Origin: Rhinopomastus cyanomelas
Taxonomy: Eukaryota; Chordata; Aves; Bucerotiformes; Rhinopomastidae
Assembly (NCBI GenBank): GCA_013400115.1
Contig: VXBP01001155.1
Span: forward strand, 744,001 to 808,000
DNA length: 64,000 bases
Direction: 5' to 3'
The position numbers and the translations under genes were made by a program. The notes beneath the pieces were generated by a model. It did not search any database, was not told the origin of the DNA, and saw only the letters and a program-made list of their open reading frames with translations. This document shows, piece after piece, positions 1-12,165 of this stretch. Each line of letters begins with the position of its first letter. Positions within the stretch are counted from its first letter, which is position 1.

Positions 1-1520
1 GAACTAATAATGGGAAAGCTGTGAAAGTTTTTCTTATTTCACTTTTTTCTTTCTTGTATGTTAGCCAGCAACAATAACAACCAGAAAACAGTCTTTTGTT
101 TCCCACAGAAGAATGTTTTTCAGAAGGTGATGTAAACAGAACAGTAGTTTTAGTCCTACTAAAATTAGGAGCCCCACTTTTAAGCTGAAACTTCCTTCCT
201 GCTACGCACTTCTGAGGTATGAACAGTAATTTCTCTGATACACAGATGCTAAGATGAGATGAACTAATTTGGATGACTGATAATGCAGTCCAGAACACAT
301 ATATTTACATCTAGTGTTTTCCTACCTTTGCATGAAATATTACACAGTGAGTCTTGCTGCACTCCAACTATTTGGTGAACTGCTGACAGGCATGTTTAAG
401 TGAGGGAAAAGCTTCTCTTGCTTCTTCAGTGCCCTTTATAGTCTTTTATATGATGTTCTAGCTGTGTGCTACAGAAGTGTATCACTGACAACAATTCATT
501 TCTCATTGAGATGGCAACATCAAAACCTCTCATTTAAAATCCTTCAGACATGAATCAAGCTTCATAAAGCTCTAATAGTTTTACTCAGTGCTCATTTAAA
601 GGTCACCATTAAATATATAAATAGCAGGCTTTCAGGCAGTCCTCTTATTTTGGCATCTTCTGACTGAACAAAACATCGTAACCAATTTCAGTTTTCTTCA
701 GAAGATTAATTTTATTCTGTCTCTTAATATGTGAGTTTCATTCCACTAAAACCCTGAGTTGAATTTAGTGAGGCTTCTAGTTCAACCAACTGAAGAGGAC
801 TACTTTCTTTTTTAGGTAGGTTCTTAGGCAAATAAAGAGTGAAATGAATTTTTCATCTTTTTTCCACAACTGATGAAATTTCCTCACTCAAAATTAGTAG
901 ACTGGAACTTGCCAAGGTGGGATGTCAGCTAGGTCAATTTGAACTAAGATTTATAAAATGATGTCCAGTGTTATAATGGCTATTGCTAAGAAAAAATAAA
1001 TACAGCCTCTACAAAACTTTGTGCTTTGTAGTTTGAAATGTACTTTATGTAAAGGAATCAGAATAAAACCTTTTGAGGAAATTATTATAGTTTCATAGAG
1101 TTTCTAATATATTCTTTCGAACAGTCTGGTACTGGTCACTCTCAGCACTAAGATAATAGGACAGACAGATTTCTATACCTGACCAAGTACAACTATTCTG
1201 TGGAAACAAGTTGTATGACATATGCTGTGGATATTCCAATGACCCACGGTGATGGTGCAAGATGGCAGGTGGTAACCCAGAGCCTATGTTATTTAAATTC
1301 ATTTTATTACACTTAGTTTCTGAATGACATACTTTTAACATTTCTATATAGTATATATATAACATTAAAAATATAATATATATGATATATTAAAACCTGT
1401 ATTATATATAGCCTATATTTATATACATATATACACTATATATTTTTATAGTTTTTCTTCATTTTTTAGTTTTATTGTTCAAAGCTTTTGAGGTTGTAAA
1501 GTCCTTTTTGATCAAAATAG
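1..1520. other. Unique AT-rich DNA with an AT microsatellite-like block
   Basis: No coding or repeat family is recognised. Positions about 1345-1450 form a low-complexity block of tata/atat runs on both strands. The only open frame of note (1093-1365, minus) is AT-rich, shows no motif and is most likely chance. Confidence 0.6.
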
Positions 1521-1887
1521 GTAGCTGAGGGTGTTCAGCCTGGACAAGAAGAGGTTGAGAGGAGGATTCAGTGCTCTCCACAACTACCTGAATGTAGGTT
1601 GTAGTGAGGCAGATGTTGTCCTCTTCTCCCTAGTGACTAGCAATAAGACAATAGGAAATGAGGTCAGGTTGTGCCAGGATAGTAGGAAAATCTTCTTCAC
1701 AGAAGGAGTTGCAAGAAGTTAGAACAAGCTGCCCAAGGAGTTGGTGGAGTCACCATCCATGCAGGGGTTCAAAAAATGGGTAGAACAAATTTTCAGATGA
1801 TTTAGTGGTTAGGGGTTGTAGGGCAGATGTTAGGAATTTATGATTTTAAATGTCTTTTCCCACCTTCGTGATGCTATGATTTTATGA
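1521..1887 (+). mobile_element. Old CR1 LINE 3' fragment
   Basis: Plus-strand CR1 C-terminal region and 3' UTR. Recognisable landmarks are 'ttcagcctggacaagaag', the 'ctccacaactacctgaa' stretch that encodes part of the ORF2 C-terminus, 'aagctgcccaaggag', and a decayed octamer tail near 1875-1887. It belongs to the CR1 lineage whose C-terminus reads LHNYLNVG-like, different from most other copies here. It is 5' truncated and its divergence suggests an old insertion. Confidence 0.85.
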
Positions 1888-2053
1888 AATGTGTTCATAG
1901 ATCAGGAGATAGCATTTATTTTATAACTTTAGACATAAAAACAAGCACCTAGGGGGAATAAAGTCCAATTTTTCTATTCATGAATTTTTCTATTCTGGTT
2001 GCATGACAATACGACTTCTTTGGCTGCTTTCTTGACAAATCTGTGGCATAACA

Positions 2054-2146
2054 GTCAGACTAGACCAGAATGATCTACAAAAGTAAGCAGTGGGACTTTC
2101 GAGGTCCCTTCCAATCCCTAATGAGTCTCTGATTCTCTGATTCTAT
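2054..2146 (+). mobile_element. CR1 tail-only fragment
   Basis: Only the last part of the CR1 3' UTR is present: 'actagaccagaatgatct', then 'tcccttccaatccctaatg' and a short degenerate octamer tail. About 20 extra bases sit between 'gatct' and 'ttcgagg' compared with the other copies in this window. Confidence 0.85.
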
Positions 2147-2149
2147 TAT

Positions 2150-3120
2150 CCCTCTATATAATCCACAGAAAAGATCTATCTTTCCTGTCCACAAAGGATT
2201 AAATGGAAGGGTATTTGCACAGAACCTTCAACAAATATCCTTCCTCAAATGGGCTTTTACAAAGTTTTGCAGATTAAAGCAAGATGATGCTGGTTCTAGG
2301 CTTTTGATTTCTCAGGGTGTAATAAATGTGAAATAGAAACTATTAAAACAAAAACACTGTATAAGGAAAAATTGAAGGAAAAAAGATACCGTTCCAAATG
2401 ATTTAACATACCCAGAAACAAAGGGTGTGGACTCAATGATTTGATTTTAAAAATAAAAATTTAAGCCAAAATACGATAAAAATAGCCTGGAATACTTTTG
2501 CTGTCAAAGACATTTTTAAAATAATTAGATTAAAACTATAAAAGGCCTTAAAAATTCCTTTCAAGTTTTTTTTTTCCTACTTATTTCTCCAAAGGTTAAA
2601 AAGTGTGTAATGTTTCCTTTCTGGCCAAACACCTGTCAAATTCCTATTATAGTTAGGTTTTAATTAGGAGCAGGAACTAATACCCTACTAATTAATTATC
2701 TTCCTTTCTCAATTCCTTTGCTGCCTCCTCTTCTACATAGATAACCCACCAAATAGGATTGTTGTACAGCCATGAAATTTTCCAAAATAAGACTCTGAAG
2801 ATAATAAACAGTTGAACATTTAAAAATCTAATATATTCAAATTTATTCATATACTCTTAATCATTGAATTTTTTTGGAACTGAATATCTTGAACAACGTT
2901 GCATTTAAACAGCAAAATTCCATGTGTCTGATAACATAGTTGCTATGTATCTATGTCTGCAGATTGTATATGAATTGCTTGAGTGAAAGCAAAACCTGCA
3001 ACATCTCACCTTTTCATGTGGACTGTCTTTTGTTCATGTTAGATAGCTCTGCTGATATAATTTCCATGTGCTTTGCGCTCAGAATACTGGTCTGCGACTT
3101 ACCAAAGTCTGTTTTCTGTT
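2150..3120. other. Unique AT-rich DNA
   Basis: Nothing recognised. Short ORFs at 2940-3122 and 3068-3259 are chance frames; the second runs into the CR1 tail. Confidence 0.6.
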
Positions 3121-3123
3121 AAT

Positions 3124-4402
3124 TCATAGAATCATAGAATCATTGGGTATTGGAAGGGACCTCGAAAGATCATCTAGTACAATCCCCCTGGCACAGCAGG
3201 ATCACCTAGAGCAAGTCACACAGGAACACATTCTGGTGGGTTTTAAACTTCTCTGGTGAAGGAGACTCCACAACTCCCGTGGGCAGCCTGTTCCATTGCT
3301 CTGTCACACTCCCTGTGAAGAAGTTCCTTCTCATATTTATGTGGAACCTCCTATATTCTAGCTTGCAAACATTGCCCCTCATCCTGTCACCAGATGACAC
3401 ATAGAAGAGCCTAGCTTCATCCTCCTGACAACTACCCCTCACATATTTATAGACATTAATGAGGTCATGCCTCAATCTCCTCTTCTCCAAGATCAAGTGA
3501 CCCAGCTTTCTCAGCCTTTCCTCATTAGTGAAATGTTCTACTTCCTTCATCATCTTTGTGGCTCTACACTGGACACCCTCCAGTAGGTCTGTGTCCTTCT
3601 TGAACTGAGGGGCCCAGAACTGGACACAATATTCCAGATGCGGTCTCACTAGTGCATAGTAGAGGAGAAGAACTCTCTAGATCTGCTAACCACCCTACTT
3701 CTCATCCACCTCAGGATGCTGTTGGCCTTCTTGGCCATAAGAGCACACTGCTGGCTCATGGTCATCCTGTCCACTAGGACCCCCAGATCCCTTTCTGCTA
3801 CATTGCTCTCCAACAGGTCATTCCTTAGCTTTGTGTCATCAGCAAACTTGCTGACAGTGCACCCTAATCCCTCATCCAAGTCATCAATGAATAGATTGAA
3901 CAGGACTGGTCCCAGCATCGACCCCTGGGGCACTCCACTAGACACAGGCCTCCAAACGGACTCTGTGCCATTGACCACTACTCTCTGGCTTCTCTCCTGC
4001 AGCCAGTTCACCATCCACCTCACTACCCAAACATCCAGTCCACACTGCCTCAGTTTGGCTGCAAGGATGCTATGTGAGACTGTGCAAATGCCTTTCTGAA
4101 GTCAAAATAGACTATATCCACCACTCTGTCATCATCTATCCACCTGGTTATGTCATCATCAAAGGCTATCAGGCTGGTCAAGTATGACTTCCACTTGGTG
4201 AAGCCATGCTGACTGTCCCTAATGAACCTCTTTGCTTGATGTACCTAGAGACAGCATCCAGGACAAATAGTTCCATCACCTTTCCTGGGATGGAGGTGAG
4301 GCTGACTGGTCTATAGTTACCTTAGTCCTCCTTACCCTTTTTGAAGTTTGGAGTGGCATTTGCTATACTCCAGTCCATAGGCACCTTTCCTGATCCCCCC
4401 GA
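3124..4402 (-). mobile_element. CR1 LINE, 5' truncated, 1.3 kb
   Basis: Minus-strand insertion. It opens at the plus-strand left edge with the reversed octamer tail (tagaatcatagaatcatt) and the typical 3' UTR 'ggaagggacctcgaaagat', then continues through the ORF2 C-terminus into the reverse transcriptase. It breaks off at about 4402 in the linker between endonuclease and RT. The RT-to-C-terminus part has lost about 55 codons after the FADD motif, near 3830. Confidence 0.95.
3206..4023 (-). pseudogene. CR1 ORF2 remnant: RT motifs and C-terminal domain
   Basis: Two abutting open frames (3649-4023 and 3206-3649) are pieces of the CR1 ORF2 reverse transcriptase. The first carries RT motif B (SGVPQGSMLGPVLFNL) and the catalytic motif C as FADD. 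The sequence then jumps straight to the LLES...RDLGVLVD segment, so the palm-to-thumb part is deleted. The second frame is the C-terminal region (HLEYCVQFWAPQ, RRLRHDLINVYKY, RRNFFTG). Parts of RT upstream of motif B are present in the DNA but out of frame. The copy cannot encode a working enzyme. Confidence 0.88.
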
Positions 4403-4591
4403 TCTATTCTCCAAAGTTTTCTTCATCAATACAGTCTCCTGCATCACAGTTCTTAATCAGTATTAAATTAAAAACTTGCTGCAGAGAGAGATGAAAGAGA
4501 ACTATAGAGTAAAATGTGCTTAACAGGCTCTTAAAAACAGCTGATCCTAACTTTAGCTTGACAGTGGGCAGAGGCTGCAGAAGTTTTAAGA

Positions 4592-5448
4592 AACATACTT
4601 TTCAGCATCTCCAGAGAAGGAGATGCCACAACTCCCCTGGGCAGCCTGTTCCAGTGCTCTGTCACCCTCACCACGAAGAAGTTCCTTCTCATATTGGTGT
4701 AGAACCTCCTCTGTTCCAGCTCACGTGCATCGCCCCTTGTCCTATCATTGGATGCCACTGAGCAAAGCCTGGCTCCATCCTTCTGACACCGTTTCCATAT
4801 TTATCAATATTAATGAGGTCAACTCTCATTCTCCTCTTCTCCAAAATAAAGAGACCCAACTCCTTCAGCCTTTCCTCATCTTCATGGTTCTGCACTGGAC
4901 TACCTCCAGGAGTTCTGGGTCCTTCTTGAATTGAAGGGTTCAGAACCTGACACAATATTCCAGATGCAGTGTCACCAGTTTAGAGTAGATGGCGAGGAGA
5001 ACCTCTCTCAGTGTGCTAACCACCCCCTTTCTGATCCACCCCATGGACCAGAACTTCTTGGCCACAAGGGCGCATTTCTGGCTCATGGTCATCCTGCTGC
5101 CAACCAGGACCCCCAGGGTCCTTTGTCCTACGCTGCTCTCCAACACATCAGTCCCCAGCCTATACTTGGGGTTGTTCTTGCCTAGATGCAAGATTCCACA
5201 CTTGCCCTTGTTATAGTTCATTAAATTTCTCTCTGCCCAGCATTTCAGCCTGTCCAGGTCTTGCTGAATGGCAGTACAGCCTGCTGGGGTGCCGGCCACT
5301 CCTCCCACCTTTGCCTTATCAGCAAACGTGCTGACAGTACTCTCTAACCCCTCATCTAAGTCATTAATGAACAGATTGAATAGTACTGGTCCCAGTGTTG
5401 ACCCCTGGGGGACTCTGCTAGATACCGGCTCCAACCACTCTCTTAATT
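4592..5448 (-). mobile_element. CR1 LINE lacking both ends
   Basis: Minus-strand CR1 body running from the C-terminus ('ctccagagaaggagatgcc' at about 4609) back to RT motif B at about 5440. No 3' UTR or octamer tail is seen on its left side, which is unusual for a LINE because insertions start from the 3' end. A later deletion or rearrangement probably removed the tail. An A-rich run (5449-5465) borders its other end. Confidence 0.9.
4940..5448 (-). pseudogene. CR1 ORF2 RT fragment (open frame 4940-5482)
   Basis: A 180-codon open frame. Its first dozen codons (5449-5482) come from flanking A/T-rich DNA; the rest is CR1 RT. Motif B (RVPQGSTLGPVLFNLF) is intact, but motif C reads FADK instead of FADD, so a catalytic aspartate is lost. 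GKCGILHLGKNN, SSVGQRTLGVLV and HLEYCVRF follow in the usual CR1 order. The C-terminal domain continues in other frames (4531-4955). Confidence 0.85.
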
Positions 5449-5449
5449 T

Positions 5450-7410
5450 GAAAAAAAAAAGAAAATGTTCTTCTAGAAGCACTTAAGATCTACCTTAGAA
5501 CAGTTTTTCGGTGTGTTTCCAAGCCAGATATTCTGTATTACTATCCCTGAGGCACCTCCAGGGCATGCTCAACTGTATTATATTGCTATGCCTCCAAATT
5601 AAATGTTCCAGTGCCATCATATCTCACAGTACTACTTTCAAGAGATCACATCAGTTTTGGAAGATGATAAACACCCAGATAAAATATTCCTGGATTCTAT
5701 TGCCTTTTGTCTTCTAGAAATTTTGTCATGCTGTCAGAGTTAAAATGAATGCACCAAGATTTTAGAGCCTCTATAAAATTGAATATCATTATGCCTTTAT
5801 TGTAAGTTGTGTTTATTCTTAAATTGAATGACAGAAGTCATTCATCAGATAACTGTTATTTATACAACAAGTTTTATTTTTATTAGCTGTTTTATCTTAT
5901 TCACCCAGCTTCACACTAAATTGCTAAGATCTTGAAAAGACTTCCAATACTTTCCTCCTGTTAGATCATTCTTTGAAATAATAGAGGGATCAGACTCTGA
6001 TGCAGCTAAATCTTTTACTAAATGCTAGCTTCTACTAAATACTAGCTTTAGCATTTAAGTATAATTGTACCTGGCATTGGCATACTAAGTCTAAAAATAA
6101 TTTACCCTTCTCACAGTCACCAACTTAATCATATGACTGAGAAATTTCTTTACCATTGATATTGTGTTTGGTTCTTTGATGGGCAGGTCTAGGAGTTGAA
6201 GATCTGACATTTACAGATCTTCAAACAACAAAGAGAAGGAAAAGATAACTTACAATGTGTGAAAGGTAAAGATGGATTAAAAGAGTTGTTAAAACCCAGT
6301 TTTTAAATTTTAAACTAAGGATCTCTCATTGACCAACACTGGAGGCGGGGCACTGGGCTCAACCCAGATGGAGAACTGACCCAATTTAAAGTAGCTAAAT
6401 TTATGCTCTGCTCATTGGTTTAGATAAGGATATATTATCAGACAGTGCTTAATGTACACTTAATTGATTTTTGCCTAGGGGCGACTCTACTTTATGGCCA
6501 CCCATATTTAAATAGAGATAGCTCTTTTCCTGCAGCTTTCAGTGCATCAAATGTTAGGATTGTATTAATATGCTGAGAAATGTATTGTCATTGTATTCCA
6601 TAAAGTGATACCAATCTTGGATAGGATGAAAGTAATTTAAAAGCTACTGCTTTATAAAATAGTTTTACAGACTTATTAAAGTAATTATCTCTATAATAGA
6701 GACAGAATTGCTCTTACACTAAAGTCTAAAGCACTTTACAGCTGTATTTCTTAACCAGAATAGTGCTTTAAATCAATTATATCCTGTTACAATGATCTTT
6801 ATGCTAAAATACACAGTTTGTGGTATTTCTGTAAAAGCAATTAATAGTAACCCTTTAACACAGACTCCATACATTCTGCATACTGTATATGTGAATGTGT
6901 AAAACATACCGTACCCTTAAAAAGCATTTTAAAATCATTTAATTGCTGCCATAAATAATTTAAATGAATTTTAGTCTGAGTAATTACTTTTGATTAGTTC
7001 AGTGTGCTGTTTTACCTAATACATTGTGTTTTTTCTAGTTGACCAAGACTTTAATAACAAATTATAAGAGGGTGTGGGAGAGAATGGGTAGTACAACTAG
7101 CAGTTTTAATATATGAAGTGTCCTGAACAAAGTTAATGGATTCAAACAGCAACATTTGAAATGGCATGTGGTTGAGGCAAGTGATTTTATAGTCCTACAA
7201 TGCCCTTTAACTAATCTGCTCAGGCTTCTTAAATGTGTATTTTTATCAGTGTTATTATTTGAAGTAAAACACGTTTGTTTAAAGTCTATGGTGACTGGTA
7301 TATTCAGGATATATTCTCTTTATACTTCTTAAAAACTAATATGCAATTATTCCTCCTTAAAAAATGTTGCAATTGAAATTTCTGTCTTAAGAGGGGAAAA
7401 AAAAACCTGG
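5450..7410. other. Unique AT-rich DNA
   Basis: No gene or repeat family is recognised. A short imperfect duplication of 'actaaatactagctt'-type sequence lies at about 6018-6050. The rest is ordinary non-coding sequence. Confidence 0.55.
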
Positions 7411-7411
7411 G

Positions 7412-7912
7412 TGTACTCTTTGATGGGTAAAAAACTGGATGGCCAAGCCCAGAGAGTTGTGTTGAATGAAGTTAAATCAGGTTGGCAGCCAGTAACAAGT
7501 AGTGCTCCACAAGGTTTATTACTGGGGCTGGTCTTTCTCAGCATCTGTATCAGTTATCGGGATGAGAGGATTGGAAGCACTCAGAAAGTTTGCAGACGAC
7601 ACCATATGGGGCAGGTGTGTTGATCTGCTTGAGGATAGGAAAGCTTTTCAGAGGGTCCTGGATTGATGGGCTGAGGACAGTTGCATGACGGTTAATGAGA
7701 TCAAGTGACAGGTCCTACACTATGGTGGAAATAACCCCACATAGTGCTACAGGCTTGGGGAAGAGTAGCTGGAGAACTGCTTGGAAAAAAAGGACCTGGA
7801 AGTGCTAACTGGTGGCTGGCTGAACATGAGCCACCAGTATGCCCAGGAGAACAAGAAGGCAAACAACATCCTGGCCTGCATCAGAAATAGATCCCTCTAT
7901 ACAGACTCCCTA
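7412..7912 (+). mobile_element. CR1 LINE internal RT fragment
   Basis: Plus-strand RT region from 'aaaactggatggccaagcc' through a decayed motif B region to 'ccaccagtatgcccaggag'. Motif C survives at the DNA level (gcagacgacacc) but the frame is broken several times. Neither the 5' part nor the 3' UTR and tail is present. It belongs to the same lineage as the copies at 13.2 and 13.5 kb (DNA motif 'ggatggccaagcccagag'). Confidence 0.85.
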
Positions 7913-7968
7913 TTGTCAAGCATATCGACATGCCTACCTAACTTGGTGTCATCTGCACATGTTGGCTT
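7913..7968 (-). mobile_element. Possible short minus-strand CR1 piece
   Basis: 'cctaacttggtgtcatctgc' matches the antisense of the region around RT motif C in CR1, directly after a plus-strand CR1 fragment of the same region. It is only about 50 bp, so the assignment is tentative. Confidence 0.45.
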
Positions 7969-8794
7969 GCTATACCAGTGGGTATCAGCATCTGCATAAA
8001 TGTCACATGGTAGTTGGTATAAAAAATGTCATATCTGGTGTGTATGGCCTTCTCAAGCAGATGTTTTCACAACTTGTCAGATTACAGAGTTTTTATAAGA
8101 GCAGAAAGACCCAGTACTTGAAATGCCACCTGCTTCATCATATGCAGTTCTGCTATCCCCACCTCTGCACAGACATGAGTCAAAGAGGACTCTCCCTGAG
8201 AAGCCCTGGGTGGAGCTATATCCTTCTCATCCCTGTCAAAATGGTTCTTTTTATTTACTTATGATTACCAGAGAGTTTCAGAGTAAGAATGTCTTGCTCC
8301 ACCCACAATTCTCCCAGGACTTTGTTTATGTGTAAGCTTCTCAGAAAAGGCTGTGATCTCATTTAACAGAGCTATCCAGAACAGGGACTTCAGTCTGAGT
8401 ACATGTCTTGGCTCAGGATTTTCTTAGTTTACAGTCAGCTGGTTAATGTTACTCAACAAAGTTTGTGCATGTGAGTTGTTAGACTCTTTCTCCTGTTTTG
8501 TTGTTCTGTACTGTAGTGTGTTGTAATAATTACAGGCTAACACTGTAATTATAGACTTCTTAATTTGAATTTATTTTCATGGCAACAGCTCTGGTGAGTT
8601 TTTTATTTGAAAAGCAGATACAAATTATAATGAAAATAATTACTAATTTAGGTGAATCTGTGCAAACAGATCAGTAGAACGTCAAGTTAATGGCTCAGAT
8701 TAAAAAGCAACCAGATATTGAATAAACTGTCTAGGTTGGAAAGTGGGCAAAAAATTAATCTCTTCCCACCAAAGATTTCAATATTTGGACAAGT
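7969..8794. other. Unique DNA, no feature seen
   Basis: Overlapping ORFs at 7839-8264 and 8123-8335 have no recognisable motifs. No repeat family is recognised. Confidence 0.5.
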
Positions 8795-8936
8795 GATTCT
8801 GAGCAACATGCGTCAAGAACACCAAATAATTTGTACAGTGTTTGCTAAACACTTGGTTTGACAGAGAAACGTGAGACGTCGATTTGACTTAAGGGTCTCA
8901 TTCCCTGTGGTATGAGCAATTACCACGTTTTGTCTG
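8795..8936. repeat. Unidentified ~145-bp repeat, copy 1
   Basis: Matches 11699-11844 in direct orientation, roughly four bases in five. The best-kept blocks are 'gagcaacatgc', 'gctaaacact', 'gtttgacagagaaac', 'aagggtctc' and 'gcaattacca'. It does not resemble CR1. Beyond the two ends the flanks stop matching. Confidence 0.75.
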
Positions 8937-10061
8937 TAGATCTCTGCAATTGTTCAAATGGGCAACTCAGCACCCTTAGCTTTCAGAGAACTAAACCACC
9001 GGTCAGTCCACAATTCTTTTTTTCTCACCCGTTCAGGATCCCTTTCTTTGAGGAAATGCAGGTCAATGATGAGGACTTGGGTGTACGTACTTTGTCACAA
9101 GGGTTTTCTCAGTCCATGAGACCCAAGTCATACCTACAGTTGGCTGCATGGAACTGTCTGTTTCCATTGCTTGTACAGGGACCCCAAATTTATCAGTCCT
9201 GTATAGGAGGACAAAAATTGCATCAGCCAGCCACAGATCCTATGCACCACCCACTAGCCATTGATGTGTCTGAGACACATCACCAAGTGAGCTAACTTTA
9301 ACTGTGAGTTACTTCTTTCTTCTTTGAGAGTATACAGTTGATCCAATAGGCTAGATTAGATTTATCTCTAATATATTAAAAGTTTGGAACCTCCAAGAGG
9401 TCTTTCACCTTTTGTATTTCATTAATGCTAATTTATTTATTCCCTGTGAGTTCTAGTCCTACTGTCATCACTACTACTACTGAGAATCTTCCATTAAGAT
9501 TGCAATTGATGGGATTAGCATCTGCATTTAACGGGCTTGTGTTCTTTCTATAAAATGATATCCTAGGAACAGAACTTTTAAAGAACACTCTCAGTATCCT
9601 TCTCTCCCATCTTCCATGTTTTGTCTTCTTGTTCATAAATGATTTCTCAGCTGAACATGTCCTTTGATAATCTGTGGTTGTGGACACCACATAATTTGAT
9701 TTTTAAAGTGTTTACTAAAATAAACAATGTAAACAGCACATTCAAACTGTCCATCTGAAAAATTATTCTCTTAGTAAAAATACTGTGTGGGAAACTGATC
9801 ATCACAAGACTTGAAATACCATAAATTACATTCTAAGGAGATCATGCATTAAATCATAAGACTGCAAGTACTTTGTAGACTTAACAAATTATGAATGTTG
9901 CATACAAATATCAGTTCTATTTCGAAAATGCAAAGAAATCTAGTATGCTAGAGGCAGTTTTCTCCCAGTACATAATAATACTACACACAGATTCAGGGAA
10001 GAAATTAAAAATAACATTGAACTGAAACAGTCAAGGGAATTTAGGTAGGCAGAACGTAATT
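8937..10061. other. Unique DNA, slightly GC-richer at 8950-9290
   Basis: A 127-codon frame (8912-9295, plus) starts inside the unidentified repeat and has no recognisable domain. I see no splice or promoter context that would support it as a gene. Confidence 0.5.
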
Positions 10062-10330
10062 ACCCAGGCTGGAATTTGGCCAAGACACTGGGGCTAACAC
10101 TCTTTCCCTTTTGAAAAGTGCCAGGAGATCTTTAATGAGAACAAGTACCCAGGGATCTCTAATGAGAACAAGGTCAAGACCTTCATTTGATATCCCAGCT
10201 GAAACACAGCAATCTCAGCAGCACCATACTACCTAACACAAGGCTGGGGCAAAAGTTCAGGTCTGACTCAGAAAGAAGAGTGACACCAACAGCATCACCA
10301 CCACCTTCTTCTTTCATACCTTTCTCTCCA
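10062..10330 (+). repeat. Very old dispersed repeat (family not named)
   Basis: The run 'ggctggaatttggccaagac', 'ctttcccttttgaaaagtgc', 'gagatctttaatga', 'ctgactcagaaagaagagtg' and 'catcaccaccacc' appears in the same order as in an old repeat that I remember as widespread in reptile, crocodile and fish DNA. A partial internal duplication ('gatctttaatgagaacaag' and 'gatctctaatgagaacaag', about 30 bp apart) lies at 10128-10172. The family call rests on memory of the motif order, and I cannot name the family. Confidence 0.45.
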
Positions 10331-11698
10331 TGGTTTTCTCCCACTCTACAGCTTATCTGTTTGTCAGGCAGAGCACAACATAGGAAGACTGGGGTTTCTT
10401 TTTAAATGTGTTTCACTCAGCCATCGTTGTTCTCATTTGGTATTTTCTGCTGGGTAAATCTGTAAATGGGTACTGGCCAGCTATGAATGGTGAGCTAAGC
10501 AAGGACATCAAAGTGTAATCTACTCTTGACATGAGAGAACATAATTGTGATCAGAAACACGAAAGCAGAAAGTGTACCATTCTAGTAATTTTAATCACTT
10601 GCATTTGTTAGTAAAAGATCTAAATTAGTTTTGCTGTGAGTTTTCAATTGTCAGAAGAGTCATTTCTGTTTAGCAAAACATTTTAACATGTATTTTGTCA
10701 GTCCAAATACTGTATTTATTACCTCTCAAGTTCTTTGGGTTCTAAAAGTGAGATCTTGGCGATTACTGTTATAATTTCCAAGATTTGGTTATGGTGTATT
10801 ATAGTCTATTGGCATATTTTGATGTGATCATTTCTGAAACAGCCACCAAAAAAATCAAATGAAAGAAAAAAGCTAACATAATTTTAAATGCTACTGAATT
10901 CAAACCCCATATGTTAATAAATAGTCCAGTTTTCAGATGTACTGAGCACAATCAAATTCTGTTTATTTCAAATTATTCCTACTGATGGCACATGATCACA
11001 TGCTAAAAATGGGCTTGGCAGGATGAGGCCCCAAGCTGAAACAAACTAATTTAAAGACACTTCAATAGTATTTGCAAGGGCAGCAAATATAATCACAGGC
11101 AGTTGCTCTCTTATTTGTCTTCCATTTATTCATACTGGGTCAACAATGAGCACAGATGGTCCCAGATGGTGTATGGCTTGCACAGCCAGAGAACACTGTT
11201 CTGGTTTTATTGATAAAGATACAATAACCTCAGAGTTACAGGTAGCAAGTGTGTCTTTACCCTCCAAACACTACAGGTATCACTATAAGAAAAACTTAAT
11301 AGAGCTTATTAAAATATCCTTTTTTCCTGCTCTTTCCTGCTCACCATGTAGAAGTCTATGAATTGACCCTCAAAACAGTGCCAAAGAAAAGTATTCCTAA
11401 TGCTCCTGCACCAAATGGAAAGAGAGCTTTCCACAGCTGGCAAAGTCACACTGTCCACTCAGTCTGTGAAGCTCACAATTCCATCAGTCTATTGATGGAC
11501 TTTATGCACTGTAGTATAATAGCTTACTTTAGCTGTAACTCCTCTTCATACCTAGTGGATACTAAAGATCTTGTTTCTATGTTATTTATTCTTCAAACTA
11601 ATTTGTTTGTCTGTAGGATCCTCCCTTGAGAAAAAAATACAAAGCAATGAGGAATCAGGAAATGCAAGTCAGCCACAGTGTTCTTGGCAAAACATGTT
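10331..11698. other. Unique DNA, no feature seen
   Basis: Ordinary AT-rich sequence. The short ORFs at 11146-11361 and 11363-11629 lack motifs and are taken as chance. Confidence 0.55.
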
Positions 11699-11844
11699 GA
11701 TTTTGAGCAACATGCATTGAGAACACAAAACAATTTCTGCAGAGTGTGTGCTAAACACTCAGTTTGACAGAGAAACACGAGAGACAATAATTTGACTCAA
11801 GGGTCTCGTTTTCTGTGATATTTGCAATTACCATGTTTTGTCTG
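11699..11844. repeat. Unidentified ~145-bp repeat, copy 2
   Basis: Second copy of the element at 8795-8936, same orientation, 2.9 kb downstream. It carries the same conserved blocks. The copies differ by substitutions and small indels, so the duplication is old. Confidence 0.75.
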
Positions 11845-12165
11845 GTTTCTTGATAGCAATGACTTGCTTTATCCTGCCTAGTAAAGAGCACTTATAAATT
11901 GTTTTGAAAATACATCATTCCAAAGGCTTCAACATGAAAAGATTCAAGATCCACCTGATAAAGTGCTTAGAATGGCAAGGCACCAGCACCTGACATGGGG
12001 ACAATCTGACACAGGAAATATCACACAGCCACACTAGCACCTCCTACTCATCTGACTACAGAAGATGCCACCACACCATGCAGATGGTAGTAGTGAGGAG
12101 TCCAGCCTCCCTCATCCATCCCTCATCCATTTCATGTGATCTGGCCCACATTACAAGCCCTCATT

